Of a stretch of 64,000 nt of DNA, positions 1-8,879 are shown piece after piece (position 1 is the stretch's first letter; every line of letters begins with the position of its first letter). Origin of the DNA: CAVTAV01 sp963732795 (lineage in GTDB: Bacteria; Pseudomonadota; Alphaproteobacteria; CAVTAV01); contig CAVTAV010000002.1 in assembly GCA_963732795.1 (NCBI GenBank), positions 620,001 through 684,000 of the forward strand. The letters are read 5' to 3'. A model generated the notes under the pieces. It was given only the letters and a program-made list of their open reading frames with translations. It searched no databases and had not been told where the DNA came from. Both the position numbers and the translations under genes were made by a program.

Positions 1-258
1 CCGACCCACAGTCTCGCCGAGCCGACCTTCGTGCCGCGCGGCAAGGCGAGCCGAAACGCCGTGATGCACGGCTCCGGCGACGAAGGCGACGGCTATGTCA
101 TCGGCCTGGCCTCGAACCTCGCCGAGATGCGCTCGGAGCTCGTCATCGCCGACGCCAAGCACCTCGAAGACGGCGACGTCGCCCGCGTCATCCTCCCCTT
201 CCGCACCAGCGGCCTCCACGGCCTCTGGATCGGGGATGATGAGGTCGATTTCGGGTAA
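1..258 (+). CDS. Carotenoid oxygenase, C-terminal end (5' truncated by window edge)
   Basis: The open frame enters from the left edge and ends at TAA 256-258, giving the last 85 residues. The peptide resembles the C-terminus of the full-length carotenoid oxygenase at 17.8-19.4 kb: 'LAEPTFVPR', then 'EGDGYVIGLAS', then a closing HG-W segment ('GLHGLWIGDDEV') where the family's last iron-binding histidine sits. The family cleaves carotenoid, retinoid or stilbene double bases with non-haem iron and O2; more exactly, it cleaves double bonds. Only the last of four expected histidines is visible here. The gene is on the plus strand, opposite to its paralogue. Substrate cannot be inferred. Confidence 0.8.
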   Translation, partial: PTHSLAEPTFVPRGKASRNAVMHGSGDEGDGYVIGLASNLAEMRSELVIADAKHLEDGDVARVILPFRTSGLHGLWIGDDEVDFG

Positions 259-293
259 GGCGCTACCCGCTGGTCTTAGATGGAAGAATTGCT

Positions 294-311
294 CTCGGTC
301 TAACGACCGAG
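294..311 (+). terminator. Hairpin downstream of the carotenoid oxygenase
   Basis: A perfect 7-bp stem CTCGGTC / GACCGAG with a TAAC loop lies 35 bases after the oxygenase stop and is followed by a moderately AT-rich run (CATTATTC). There is no clear T-tract, so intrinsic termination is only plausible. Confidence 0.35.
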
Positions 312-483
312 CATTATTCAAGCAGCACAGTGCATGTGGTCGGTCAGGGTTTTAGAGAGTAAACGCGACCCAGGCCTTATCCAAATTTGTCTTTTCCTGT
401 GCCACCCGCACACCCGAAAGTACCAAGTACTAGACGTCGTAGCCACAAACGTCCTTTTTCGCGTGCGAACACAGGCGCAATCG

Positions 484-969
484 ATGGACTGGATGACCTT
501 ACTAAGCGTTCTTGTCGGAGCTTTTTCCGCAATTGGGGCTGGTGTGTTCGCCCACTGGTATCAGGAGCACAGAAAAGCGAAATCTCTACGAAGTGCACTG
601 CGCGCCGAAATAAAGTCGATAATCGAGCTCGTCGCTCGTCGGGACCATGTGACCCATTTCAAGAGTTTCTTGGACGCCTGGAAGCAAGGACAACGCCTTG
701 ATCAGATTCCAGGAATTGTCAATTTAACGGAACAAAGTAGAGATCGCGCGACGAACATCTTTCTTTCCAACCTGTCTGACATTGGCCTACTTCCTCCGGA
801 TATTGCGACCGATGTAGTCACTTTCTATCAACTATACGAAGGCATCACGGACGACATCATCGGCCTGGAGGGCCTGGATCTCGAGACAAGGAAGAACTTG
901 CTGGCCGACGACCTCCGCCTTTGGGAGGACGCCCACGCACTTGGTCAGTCTTTGCTTGAGCGACTGTAG
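484..969 (+). CDS. Hypothetical protein with one N-terminal membrane segment
   Basis: 161 residues from ATG 484. The frame stays open upstream to 334, but the hydrophobic N-terminus after 'MDWMTLLSVLVGAFSAIGAG' marks the natural start. Residues about 4-22 form a single transmembrane helix, followed by a basic stretch (HRKAKSLRSALRAE) and a soluble, mostly helical, acidic domain. No family is recognised. Base composition is visibly more AT-rich than the neighbours, as are the flanks (259-483 and 970-1236, where no gene is seen), which suggests a small acquired segment. The topology would place the C-terminal domain in the cytoplasm by the positive-inside rule (inference). Confidence 0.6.
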   Translation: MDWMTLLSVLVGAFSAIGAGVFAHWYQEHRKAKSLRSALRAEIKSIIELVARRDHVTHFKSFLDAWKQGQRLDQIPGIVNLTEQSRDRATNIFLSNLSDIGLLPPDIATDVVTFYQLYEGITDDIIGLEGLDLETRKNLLADDLRLWEDAHALGQSLLERL

Positions 970-1236
970 CGGTACCTTTAGCCTAGCGTTCTAGACTGTG
1001 ACTAACCTCCGGCTTCTGGTCCCGATCATGCCATGTATGAATAACCGACGACCAGGAGTTCAGAAACAAGCTAGCACCGAAGCTGACACCCATAGGTCGA
1101 TCGAACCAAACCTTAGACTTCTATTTTTTTGAGGCGTGGGCACTCGAATCCTCCGGGCGGGCTCGTTGCCGCGCAGCAGCATTGACTGCCCAAGCCCTAG
1201 CGAGCCGGTCAGGCCTAGCCGGATTTAGCATTCACC

Positions 1237-2193
1237 TCATTGGTGCAACACGAGATTCTGGCTGATCGGGTAGTTGCCGTCATAGGGCGGCCAGTTGGGC
1301 ATGGGCAGCAGGGGATCGGCATAGACCATGGCGGCGTAGACCCGGCTGATCTTGCCGCCGTCCAGGAAGAAGATCTCCATGAAGCAATTGCGGCGCTTGG
1401 GGTTCAAGGGCTCGCGGATGAAGATCGCCGAGGCGACCACGACCTGGGCTTCCTCGTCCACCATCAGATAGCGCCGCGCGGCGACGTTGATGATGCCGAG
1501 CCCGCCATAGCCGGTGCGGCAATCGGTCTGGCTCTCGAAATCCTGATCGGCCTTCGGCACCGGACGACTGGCCCATTGCGGGCCGCCGAGGCCGTTTTCT
1601 AACCGGAAGCAGCCGGGATTGGCCTGGACGTGGCGGCCCGTTCCCGCGGTGATGCCGTCGAAATAGCTGTTGACCGCGGCCACCAGCTCGTCGCGCGGAT
1701 GGCGCTCGGATTTCGGGACCACGCGTTGCTCCGGCGGGGTCTTGAGCAGATTGTCGACGTCGAAGACGCCCTTGCCCTTCACCCCCATGATGTCGGGGTC
1801 ACTCGCGCGTGAGATATGCCATTCGGCCTCGCCGATCTGGTCGCCATGGAGCTTCAGCCGGAGCGAGACGATGGCCGGGCTGTCACCCTCCTTCATCGTC
1901 CCGTAGAACTCCGCCTGTTGCGTGTCGGCGTCGAAATAGCGCCGGTCGAGCGCGCCGATGCCGGTATTCGTCTTCCAGATCCCCTCGCCCGGCGCGGTGA
2001 GCACCGCGTTCTGGGTCTGACGGAAGCCGACCCAGAGATTCGCCTTGGACGGATCCTTGGCGACGACCGCGTTCAGGAATTGATCGAGCTTGCCGCCCAG
2101 GCATTTGCGGTCGCAACTGGCCTTCGCATGGGCCGAGCCTGCCGCCGCCGCGAGCCCGATCGCCAATAATCCCGCCACCCAATATTTCTTCAT
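1237..2193 (-). CDS. Secreted protein of unknown function, two NTF2-like halves (paralogue of the 7.8-8.7 kb gene)
   Basis: 318 residues with a clear signal peptide (cleavage near 'GSAHA-KAS'). By eye it aligns over its length with the product at 7798-8691: a 'C-xx-LE-x-G' element, a 'C-x(n)-G ... R-x-YLMVDEEAQVVV' element and a late 'F-x-DGGKI' element are shared. The protein seems built of two similar halves, each with a short helix then a strand-rich part ending in a 'GK/GxI' turn, like tandem SnoaL/NTF2-like domains. Conserved cysteines suggest disulfides after export. It follows the small secreted protein 2225-2614 by 31 bases on the same strand, so the two are probably co-transcribed. 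Function unknown. Confidence 0.75.
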   Translation of the reverse strand: MKKYWVAGLLAIGLAAAAGSAHAKASCDRKCLGGKLDQFLNAVVAKDPSKANLWVGFRQTQNAVLTAPGEGIWKTNTGIGALDRRYFDADTQQAEFYGTMKEGDSPAIVSLRLKLHGDQIGEAEWHISRASDPDIMGVKGKGVFDVDNLLKTPPEQRVVPKSERHPRDELVAAVNSYFDGITAGTGRHVQANPGCFRLENGLGGPQWASRPVPKADQDFESQTDCRTGYGGLGIINVAARRYLMVDEEAQVVVASAIFIREPLNPKRRNCFMEIFFLDGGKISRVYAAMVYADPLLPMPNWPPYDGNYPISQNLVLHQ

Positions 2194-2224
2194 TCTTCCC
2201 CTCCGTTTCGGAATGTGACCGTGC

Positions 2225-2614
2225 CTATTGGTTCTTCATCCGGTGGATCGTGACGCTGTACGGATGAATGTCGGTGCCTTCGCGGGAGCCTGAGAAGCTC
2301 ATCTCGTCGCCCGTGACGGTGCCCTTGGCCGTGTTGCGGAAGGCCTTGCCGCCGTTCTCCTGCACCTCGGAATCCCAATCGAACTCGTGCACCACGAAAA
2401 ACGAAATCGCGTCGCCGTCGATCGTGCCGTCGGCGATTTTGTAGACCTTGCCGTCCTCGCCGGTGACGGCGCCCGTGAATTGGTCCCCTGCCCTGTCGAA
2501 CGTAAAGACGTATTTGCCGTCCGCCGTCCATTTGCCGCTGAGATCGGCGGCCAACGCCGGTACCGCCGCCACGCTCACGACGAGCGCCAGGACGACTGGA
2601 ATCAATCGTTTCAT
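2225..2614 (-). CDS. Small secreted beta-rich protein
   Basis: 129 residues: signal peptide ending near 'PALA-AD', then a strand-rich repeat of the form 'G-K-W-T-x-DGKYVFTF', 'GDQFTGAVTGEDGKVYKI', 'DGTIDGDAISFFV' and 'GTVTGDEMSFSGS'. Such GDxFTG/GxVxGDxxSF repeats are seen in small exported lipocalin-like or eight-stranded barrel proteins. No cysteine or catalytic motif is evident. It is the first gene of a probable two-gene unit with 1237-2193, diverging from the MFS transporter at 2773. Substrate unknown. Confidence 0.7.
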   Translation of the reverse strand: MKRLIPVVLALVVSVAAVPALAADLSGKWTADGKYVFTFDRAGDQFTGAVTGEDGKVYKIADGTIDGDAISFFVVHEFDWDSEVQENGGKAFRNTAKGTVTGDEMSFSGSREGTDIHPYSVTIHRMKNQ

Positions 2615-2772
2615 CTTCGCCTCCCCTTTTGTTCCGCGACCACTCTAAATCACTCGACGCTCCAAGTGGACAGCATTTTGAAATGTCGAACAGGGCTGCA
2701 ACTTCGGCTTGCGAACGGGACTCCCGACGCCTACGCTTGCGGACCACAGGTCGTCGAAGGGGGGGCTATCGA

Positions 2773-4153
2773 ATGACCACAGAGACCGAGACGCGCGCCT
2801 TCGAGGCGGCGACCTTCGCCAAAGTCGCGTGGCGTCTCGTCCCGCTGCTGTTCCTTGGCTATTTCGTCGCCTATCTCGACCGGGTGAATGTCGGCTTCGC
2901 CAAGCTGCAGATGGCGGGCGACCTGCATTACAGCGATGCCGTCTATGGCTTCGGCGCGGGCATCTTCTTCATCGGCTATTTCCTGTTCGAGCTGCCGAGC
3001 AACCTGATCCTGACGCGGGTCGGCGCGCGGCGATGGATCGCGCGGATCATGATCACCTGGGGCGTGGTCTCGTCGGCCTTCGTTTTCGCCGGCGTCATGC
3101 ACTGGGGACCGGTCGCCCCCGCGTTCGGCTGCACGGATGCGGAATTCAGCTTCTACGCCCTGAGATTTCGTGCTCGGCATCGCCGAGGCGGGCTTCTATC
3201 CCGGCGTCATTCTCTATCTGACCTTCTGGTTCCCGGACAAGCGGCGTGCCCAAATGGTCGCCTGGTTCATGACCGCGATCGCCGTCTCGAACGTCATAGG
3301 CTCTCCGATTTCCGGGGCGACCCTGCAATTCCTGGATGGCGCGCAAGGATTGCGGGGCTGGCAATGGCTGTTTCTGGTGGAAGGCATTCCTTCCGTCCTG
3401 CTCGGCATCGTCATCCTGGCGGTTTTGCCGGACCGGCCGGAATCCGCGCGCTGGTTGAGCCAGGAGGAGCGTGACCTCATCATCGACCGCGTAGCGGCCG
3501 ATGAAACCGCCAAGGCCGAACTCGGCCAGCGCCACAACGTCGCCGACATCTTCATGGACCTGCGCGTCTGGGTGCTCGCGCTCATCTATTTCTGCGGCGT
3601 CCTGGCATTCTATGCGGTGAATTTCTGGATGCCGACGATCGTCGAGGAGATCGGTATCGACAAAGGCGATTACCTCGAGGTCGGCCTTCTCACGATGATC
3701 CCCTGGGGCGTGGCGGGCGTCGCGATGGTCGCCTGGGCGCGGCATTCCGACCGCACCGGCGAACGACGCTGGCATGTCATCATCGGCATCCTGGTCGCGA
3801 TCGTAGGGCTTCTCATGCTGGCGTTTGTCGGCCACGCTCCGGTGGCATCGATCGTCGGGCTGACGCTGGTGACGACTGGACTACTGTGCGCGATCACGGC
3901 GTACTGGTCGCTGCCGATGGCTTTTTTGTCCGGCGCGGCCGCTGCGGGCGGCATCGCCTGGATCAATTCGCTCGCCAATCTTGCCGGTTATTTCGGCCCC
4001 GACCTGATCGGCCGTATCCGCACCGCAACCGGCGGCGACGCCACGGCGGCCTTTCTCGTGCTGGCGGCCGCCGCCCTGCTCGGCGCGGTCCTCACCTATG
4101 CTCTTCCGGCAATCCGGCCGAAACCGTCGCCCCTCGCCATTACTCCGCCTTGA
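2773..4153 (+). CDS. MFS transporter, ACS (anion:cation symporter) type, interrupted by a frameshift
   Basis: Predicted 12-helix inner-membrane permease of about 460 residues. The N-terminal 'LGYFVAYLDRVNVGFAKLQM' is the hallmark of the ACS branch, which carries organic anions such as tartrate, phthalate or hydroxyphenylacetate. The start at ATG 2773 follows a GAAGGGGGG ribosome site. The frame breaks at about 3163-3167: removing one T from GAGATTTCGTG joins 'FYALR' to 'FVLGIAEAGFYPGVILY', restoring the conserved loop. The second half continues to TAA/TGA at 4153 and overlaps the 3' end of the convergent gene 4140-6019 by 14 bases. Substrate not predictable; the neighbouring hydrolases hint at catabolic use. 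Confidence 0.85.
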
Positions 4154-6019
4154 ACGCCCGCCAGGAATGGGGCGGCACTGTGATCGTGTAATGCAGGTTC
4201 TTGTCCGCCACGCGCGGGCCGAAACCGGCTGGGCGGACGGGAACGGCGCCGTTGATGGTACGGCCGGTTTCGAGGTTGGAGATGCGCTTGAAGCGGTCGC
4301 TGGTGACGACGTCGAGCGTCACCGGCTTGTCCCGGAACGATTCCACGACAAAGGTGTCATTGTCGTAGGTGATGAGTGCGACATCGGACGGGCCGTCCAG
4401 GCGCACGAAGAGATCCTGGGTCACGGTCTGGCGGAATCCGGGTCAGGACCTCCGGCGGCAGGCGGTAGAGGTCGGAGAAATTGTCGGGGATGGTCAGGAT
4501 ATAGAGGTGGCCGGTCTCGTAATCCGCTGAATGCAGCATGGGCCAGCCGCTCTGGCCCGCGATGGCGGAGACGAGCTCCCAGCTATCGTTGGTCAGATAC
4601 TCGATCTCGGGGATGAGCATAGGCTTGTCGATATGCAAGAGCGGCCCCCAGGATCGGGCCTGGAAATCCTGGACCATGGCCTTGCGCTGGCTTACCGAGA
4701 ATCTCGGCGATCTGATGGATGCCCCAGGATTGCAAGGCCACCAGGAGGCCGGATGTGATCACCACGTCACCGCCTTCGGCGAGATGATGCTCGATCTTCT
4801 TGATGATATCCGGGTCTTCCTTGGCGCATTCGGTCAGCAAAATGGTGCGGGCGTTGTCGGGGAACTCCGGCCGCAAGTCGATCGGGATGCCGATCATGCC
4901 GAGATAGTCGTGCAGGAAATCCTCGCCGCGCGAATGATAGGGCCGGTAGGACGCGACGCCGACGGGCTTGCCGAGATCGCCCAGGACCTTGTCGACATCC
5001 GCGAGCGCGGTTCCGGCGGCCAGGGCGAAGGTCGGTGTTCCCGTCCGGCCTGACGCCTTATAGGCCGCCATCATCCTGTCGAAATCGAAGCTCGTCCCCT
5101 GTCCTTGCCACGGCGCGCGGAGGCGGTCGGAAATCGGCGTCTGGAGCTGGCTGAAATCGAATAGCGTGATTTCCGGCGCTTTGGCAAACATCGTCAGCCA
5201 GAGCTGCTCGGCGTAGCGGTCGAGCGTGAAGGACGCGGCGGTATCCACCCAGCCGCCGCGGTTATGGCCTGGGTTCAGATTGTCGAAATAACGGAAGATC
5301 TGATAGCCGAGATAGGGTTGGAGATGCTGGGCGTTCCTGACGGCGTCGCGGGTTTCGGTGCCGGTATAGATGCCGTCGAAATCCTTCGGGCCGGTCTCCA
5401 GATTGAAGCCGAGCCCCTGAAAATGCATGTACCAGTTCGGGTATTTGATGATCACCTTGACCCGCGGATTGACCGCCTTGGCGGGTCCTATGACGAGTTC
5501 GCGCGCGGCCTTGGCCATGAGGTCGAGGCGGTAATCCGTCCAGCTCCTGTCGCCCCGCGCCTTCACCTCGCCGGCCGTCTTGCAGCTCGTAAAGAAGAAA
5601 TCGTCGAGGATGATCTCGTCGAAATGCCGCGCGGTGAATTCCACCACCTTCTTCACCCAGGCGCGGTCCTCGGGATCGGAGTAGCAGAAGGTCTGGAAGT
5701 TGTTGCGCTCGTTGACCGTGAAGGTGATGCCGCCCGCGACCTTGATGCCGCGTTTCTTGAAGAAGGCGATGGCCTTCTCGAGCGTCTTCTCGTCGATCAG
5801 CGTCTTGTCGCGATGGGTTTCGAGGTAGATCTTGGAGACCTTGGCGTCGCGCTCCATGACATCGAAGCGCTTCTTGAGCCAGTCCGTGTCGCCCATCTTC
5901 TGCACTTCGAAGACGCGGGCATAGACCGCGGCGTGAAAGTTCTTGTAGACGTCCGCGGCCCTCGCCGCCCCCGCCGCAAGCACGACCATCGCCAATGAAA
6001 GCCAGATGCGGCGCAGCAT
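4140..6019 (-). CDS. Secreted glycosidase-like protein (TIM barrel, GATase-like and C-terminal beta domain), two frameshifts
   Basis: About 625 residues after repair. Signal peptide (cleavage near 'GAARA-AD'), then a probable TIM barrel with 'HFDEIILDDFFFTSC' as an acidic strand end, then 'NPRVKVIIKYPNW'. Around residue 345 a GATase-like segment begins ('VGVASYRPY', 'GIPIDLRPEFP', 'LAEGGDVVITSG'), and a beta-sandwich-like tail closes the protein ('DKPVTLDVVTS', 'NLETGRTI'). This order recalls GH42-like glycosidases, but no family signature is complete. Extra bases near 4688 and 4432 split the frame in three; removing one A and one T restores it. ATG 6019 is preferred over the adjacent GTG 6022. 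Third gene of a likely operon 8691 to 4140. Confidence 0.65.
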
Positions 6020-6092
6020 CACCGGACGCCCCCCTCGTTCTTATGGTGCGGCGCTCACGCTAGCCCAATTCCGGGCCCGCTTCCACCCGTCG

Positions 6093-7788
6093 CTAACGGT
6101 GTTTCTTGCGCCGTTTGGGAGAGCCGTAGACGAGTTCGCCATCGATGAAGGTCGCCATTACCTTCACGGCGTGAACCTCGGAAATCGGAACGTCGAACGG
6201 GTTCTTGTCGAGCACGATGAGATCCGCCCGCTTTGCCGGCCTCGATCGAGCCTTCGTCCTTGTCGGTCCCGAGTTGGCGCGCGGCGTCGATGGTATAGAG
6301 ATCGACCGCCTCTTCGAGCGTGATGCGTTCGCCGGGCGCTTCGGGCTCGCCCGACGTCGCGCCTGCCGGCAGGCGGGTGACGAGGGTTTCGATCGCATAC
6401 CAGATGTTCGGCGTCGACGCGGTCGGCCAATCCGTGCCGCCGACGGCCGGAACGCCTTCATCCAACGCTTCGCGTACCGGCCAGGCCCGCGCGATCCGAT
6501 CGTCCCCGAGAACGGCGCGCATGCCGCCCGCGCCCCAGATGGCGGGAGAGAATTCCATCGTCGCGCCCAAAGCTTTGGCGCGCTCGATATCGGAGGCCTG
6601 GACGAAGTTCGCGTGGCTCATCTCGTGATGCGGCCCATCGGGGCCATTCGCCTTTCGCGCCGCCTCGATCGCATCGAGCCCTTCACGAAAGGCCGCATCG
6701 CCGGAGGCGCGAAACTTCACGGTCAGACCGGCCTTGTCGAACCGGGTCACAGCCGCCTTTAGAACGTCCGGCGATACGAGCAACGATCCGTGAAAGTTGG
6801 AAGGACCGCCGGGAACCTCCTCATAGGGGTCGATGAAGGCCGCCCTCATCGCCGGGCCGGGCATACCGTCGAGGTAGATCGTCACGCAGGCCGGCGCGAT
6901 ATCGGGCCGGGCGAAGGACGCCGCTTCCGTGATCGCGTCGATGGCGTCCGGATTGCTGCCCTGATCGACATCCGGCCGCCAGAGCATGCAGATTCGGACA
7001 TGCTGCTTCAGCTTTCCGGCATCGGCAAACCCATCATAGGTCTTCATTTGCGGCCGCGTGACGGACGCATCGGTGAAGGCAGTGACGCCGAGCGAGAGCA
7101 ACAACTGCGTTGCCCAATCCAGATCGTGGTCAAGCGTTTCGGGAGTCGGCAGCGGGATCACGGCGAGGAACGGCGCGATGGCTGCGTCGCGCAGCAAACC
7201 GGTCGCAGGGGAGATGCCCGCCAAGCGCAGCGCCCGGGAATTCGCCCAAATGTTATGGCCGCTCGCGTCCACCAGAAGGACCGGGTTGTTCGGCGCGACG
7301 GCGTCGAGCATTTGGCGTGTGGCGGCCGCACCCAAGCGCTCGGCACGGAACTGGCCGCCGATGATCCACTCGCCCGGCTTGCGCAGCGCCGCGCAATCGG
7401 CCACGGCCTTCACGATGCTTGCCGCCGGCCCCGGCGCGAAGTTGCAGCTGTCCAGAACGAGGTTCGCCCCGTTCAGCGGATGGACATTCATGTCGATAAG
7501 GCCGGGAAAGACGGTCTGCCCTTTGAGATTGACGACCCGGGTCTTGCCGGACCGCCATTTTCTCACCTCTCGAGACGAACCTACCGCCAGGATCCGCCCG
7601 CCGCCGACAGCGAGCGCGTCCGCCCAGGTCCCGGCCGTGTACACATGGGCGTGGGTGAAGATCAGATCCGCCGTCTCGGACCCGTCTTTAGACGCGGCCT
7701 TTGCGCTCCCCGTCGCGCACACCAAAGCGGCGCTTAGAAAGAGGCAGCGGGCTGCGGCGGACAGGAGGGTCCTCCCCGCCGCGCCCAT
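6093..7788 (-). CDS. Exported amidohydrolase, YtcJ-like (amidohydrolase family 3), one frameshift
   Basis: About 565 residues: signal peptide, then 'ADLIFTHAHVYTAGTWADALAVGGGRILAVG', the usual opening of this metal-dependent hydrolase family, then 'TVFPGLID', 'SGHNIWANSRALRLAG', 'SHANFVQASDIERAKALG' and 'GGTDWP'. Key positions differ from the family norm: the HxH after 'GLID' reads NVH, and the usual 'HAIGD' reads 'FRASGD', so two metal ligands appear lost. Frame breaks near 6236, where one extra A in GGCAAAGCGG moves the C-terminus ('ADLIVLDKNPFDV ... KKHR') to another frame ending at 6093. It starts 9 bases after the secreted protein 7798-8691 and precedes the glycosidase-like gene. Confidence 0.8.
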
Positions 7789-7797
7789 CACGGTACT

Positions 7798-8691
7798 CTA
7801 ATTCGACTGTTGCGCCGGCTGCTGCTGCCGGATAATGCCGCCGTTGTCGTCGGCCTGCGGCGAGGGATTGTTGCTCAGATTCACGCTGATCGTATGCACA
7901 TAGCGGAACTTGCCGTTCACGAAGCGGAACGTGTGCGAATCCGGCATGCCGGAGGTGCTGTTGCCGAACCGGCAGAAGATGTTGACGACGCCCTTCTCGG
8001 GGTCGACGAGGTAATCGCGGTTCACGATATAGAGGATGCCGGCCGGGATACCCACCTTGCAGGTGGCGTCGGGCTTGTGGTCCCGGTCGGTATAGGCGCC
8101 GCCTTCGAGCCGCGCGCAGGGCGTGCCCCAGGGCGCTTCCATCTCCTTGTCGGAGAACTGATCGAGATAGGCGTCGGCGCCGTAGATCATGTCCTTGACG
8201 GGGGTCCGCTCGTTCTCGGGCAGCTTGCCCCAGTTCTCGGCGCTGGCATGCTTCTCATACGGCGTGGCGTTGAACAGCCAATCGCCCTTGTCGGAAACCA
8301 GGCTGTCGATCCGCACGACCTTGCCCTCGTTCAGATAGAGCCGGGTGCCGACGACATAGGGATGGCCGCCCTCGGTGACCACGAACTCGGTGAAGGTCTT
8401 GCAGCGGTCCGGATCGTGATAGCTCGACGAAAAGGCGACCGGCAGGGCTTTGTTCCACAGGCCCTTGTCCTTATCGACCTTCTTCATGTTCTCGACGTAT
8501 TCGGCCTTGTCGGCCATGGGCAATTTCGAAATGTCGCCCGCCTTCTGCGCCTCGATATAGGCCATGGTGGCGGAATGCAGTTGGGCGCTGGTGCAGGTCG
8601 GCTTATCCACTCGTTGGGCCTGGGCGCCCGTAGTCGCCAAGACACCCGCAAGGCCCGCCAGTAGGCAGGCGGAAATGAGTCTCTTCATCAT
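7798..8691 (-). CDS. Secreted protein of unknown function, two NTF2-like halves (paralogue of 1237-2193)
   Basis: 297 residues with a signal peptide cleaved near 'GAQA-QR'. Shares with 1237-2193 the elements 'PCARLEGG', 'NRDYLVDPEKGVVNIF' and 'FRFVNGKFRYV', and the same two-half layout; the first half carries 'YIEAQKAGDISKL' and 'GKVVRIDSLVS'. The C-terminus is glutamine-rich. It heads a probable three-gene minus-strand operon with the amidohydrolase and glycosidase-like genes, so it may act on the same small molecule outside the cytoplasm (inference). No catalytic residues can be named. Confidence 0.75.
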   Translation of the reverse strand: MMKRLISACLLAGLAGVLATTGAQAQRVDKPTCTSAQLHSATMAYIEAQKAGDISKLPMADKAEYVENMKKVDKDKGLWNKALPVAFSSSYHDPDRCKTFTEFVVTEGGHPYVVGTRLYLNEGKVVRIDSLVSDKGDWLFNATPYEKHASAENWGKLPENERTPVKDMIYGADAYLDQFSDKEMEAPWGTPCARLEGGAYTDRDHKPDATCKVGIPAGILYIVNRDYLVDPEKGVVNIFCRFGNSTSGMPDSHTFRFVNGKFRYVHTISVNLSNNPSPQADDNGGIIRQQQPAQQSN

Positions 8692-8879
8692 TTGTCGTCT
8701 CCGTTATCGTGCAGTCGTTGTTGTTTTTTCGGTCGTCCCGATTGTGCTCGGCGGATGCCCCGACCCTCCTTGCGGTATTCTTGTTCCCGGTGCTCCGGCT
8801 GGAATTAATAGCATAAGGCGTATAGAGGGAAACAGGTACCGGCCCTACTAGAAGGCGCTGCCTCCTACGGATCGCCGCT

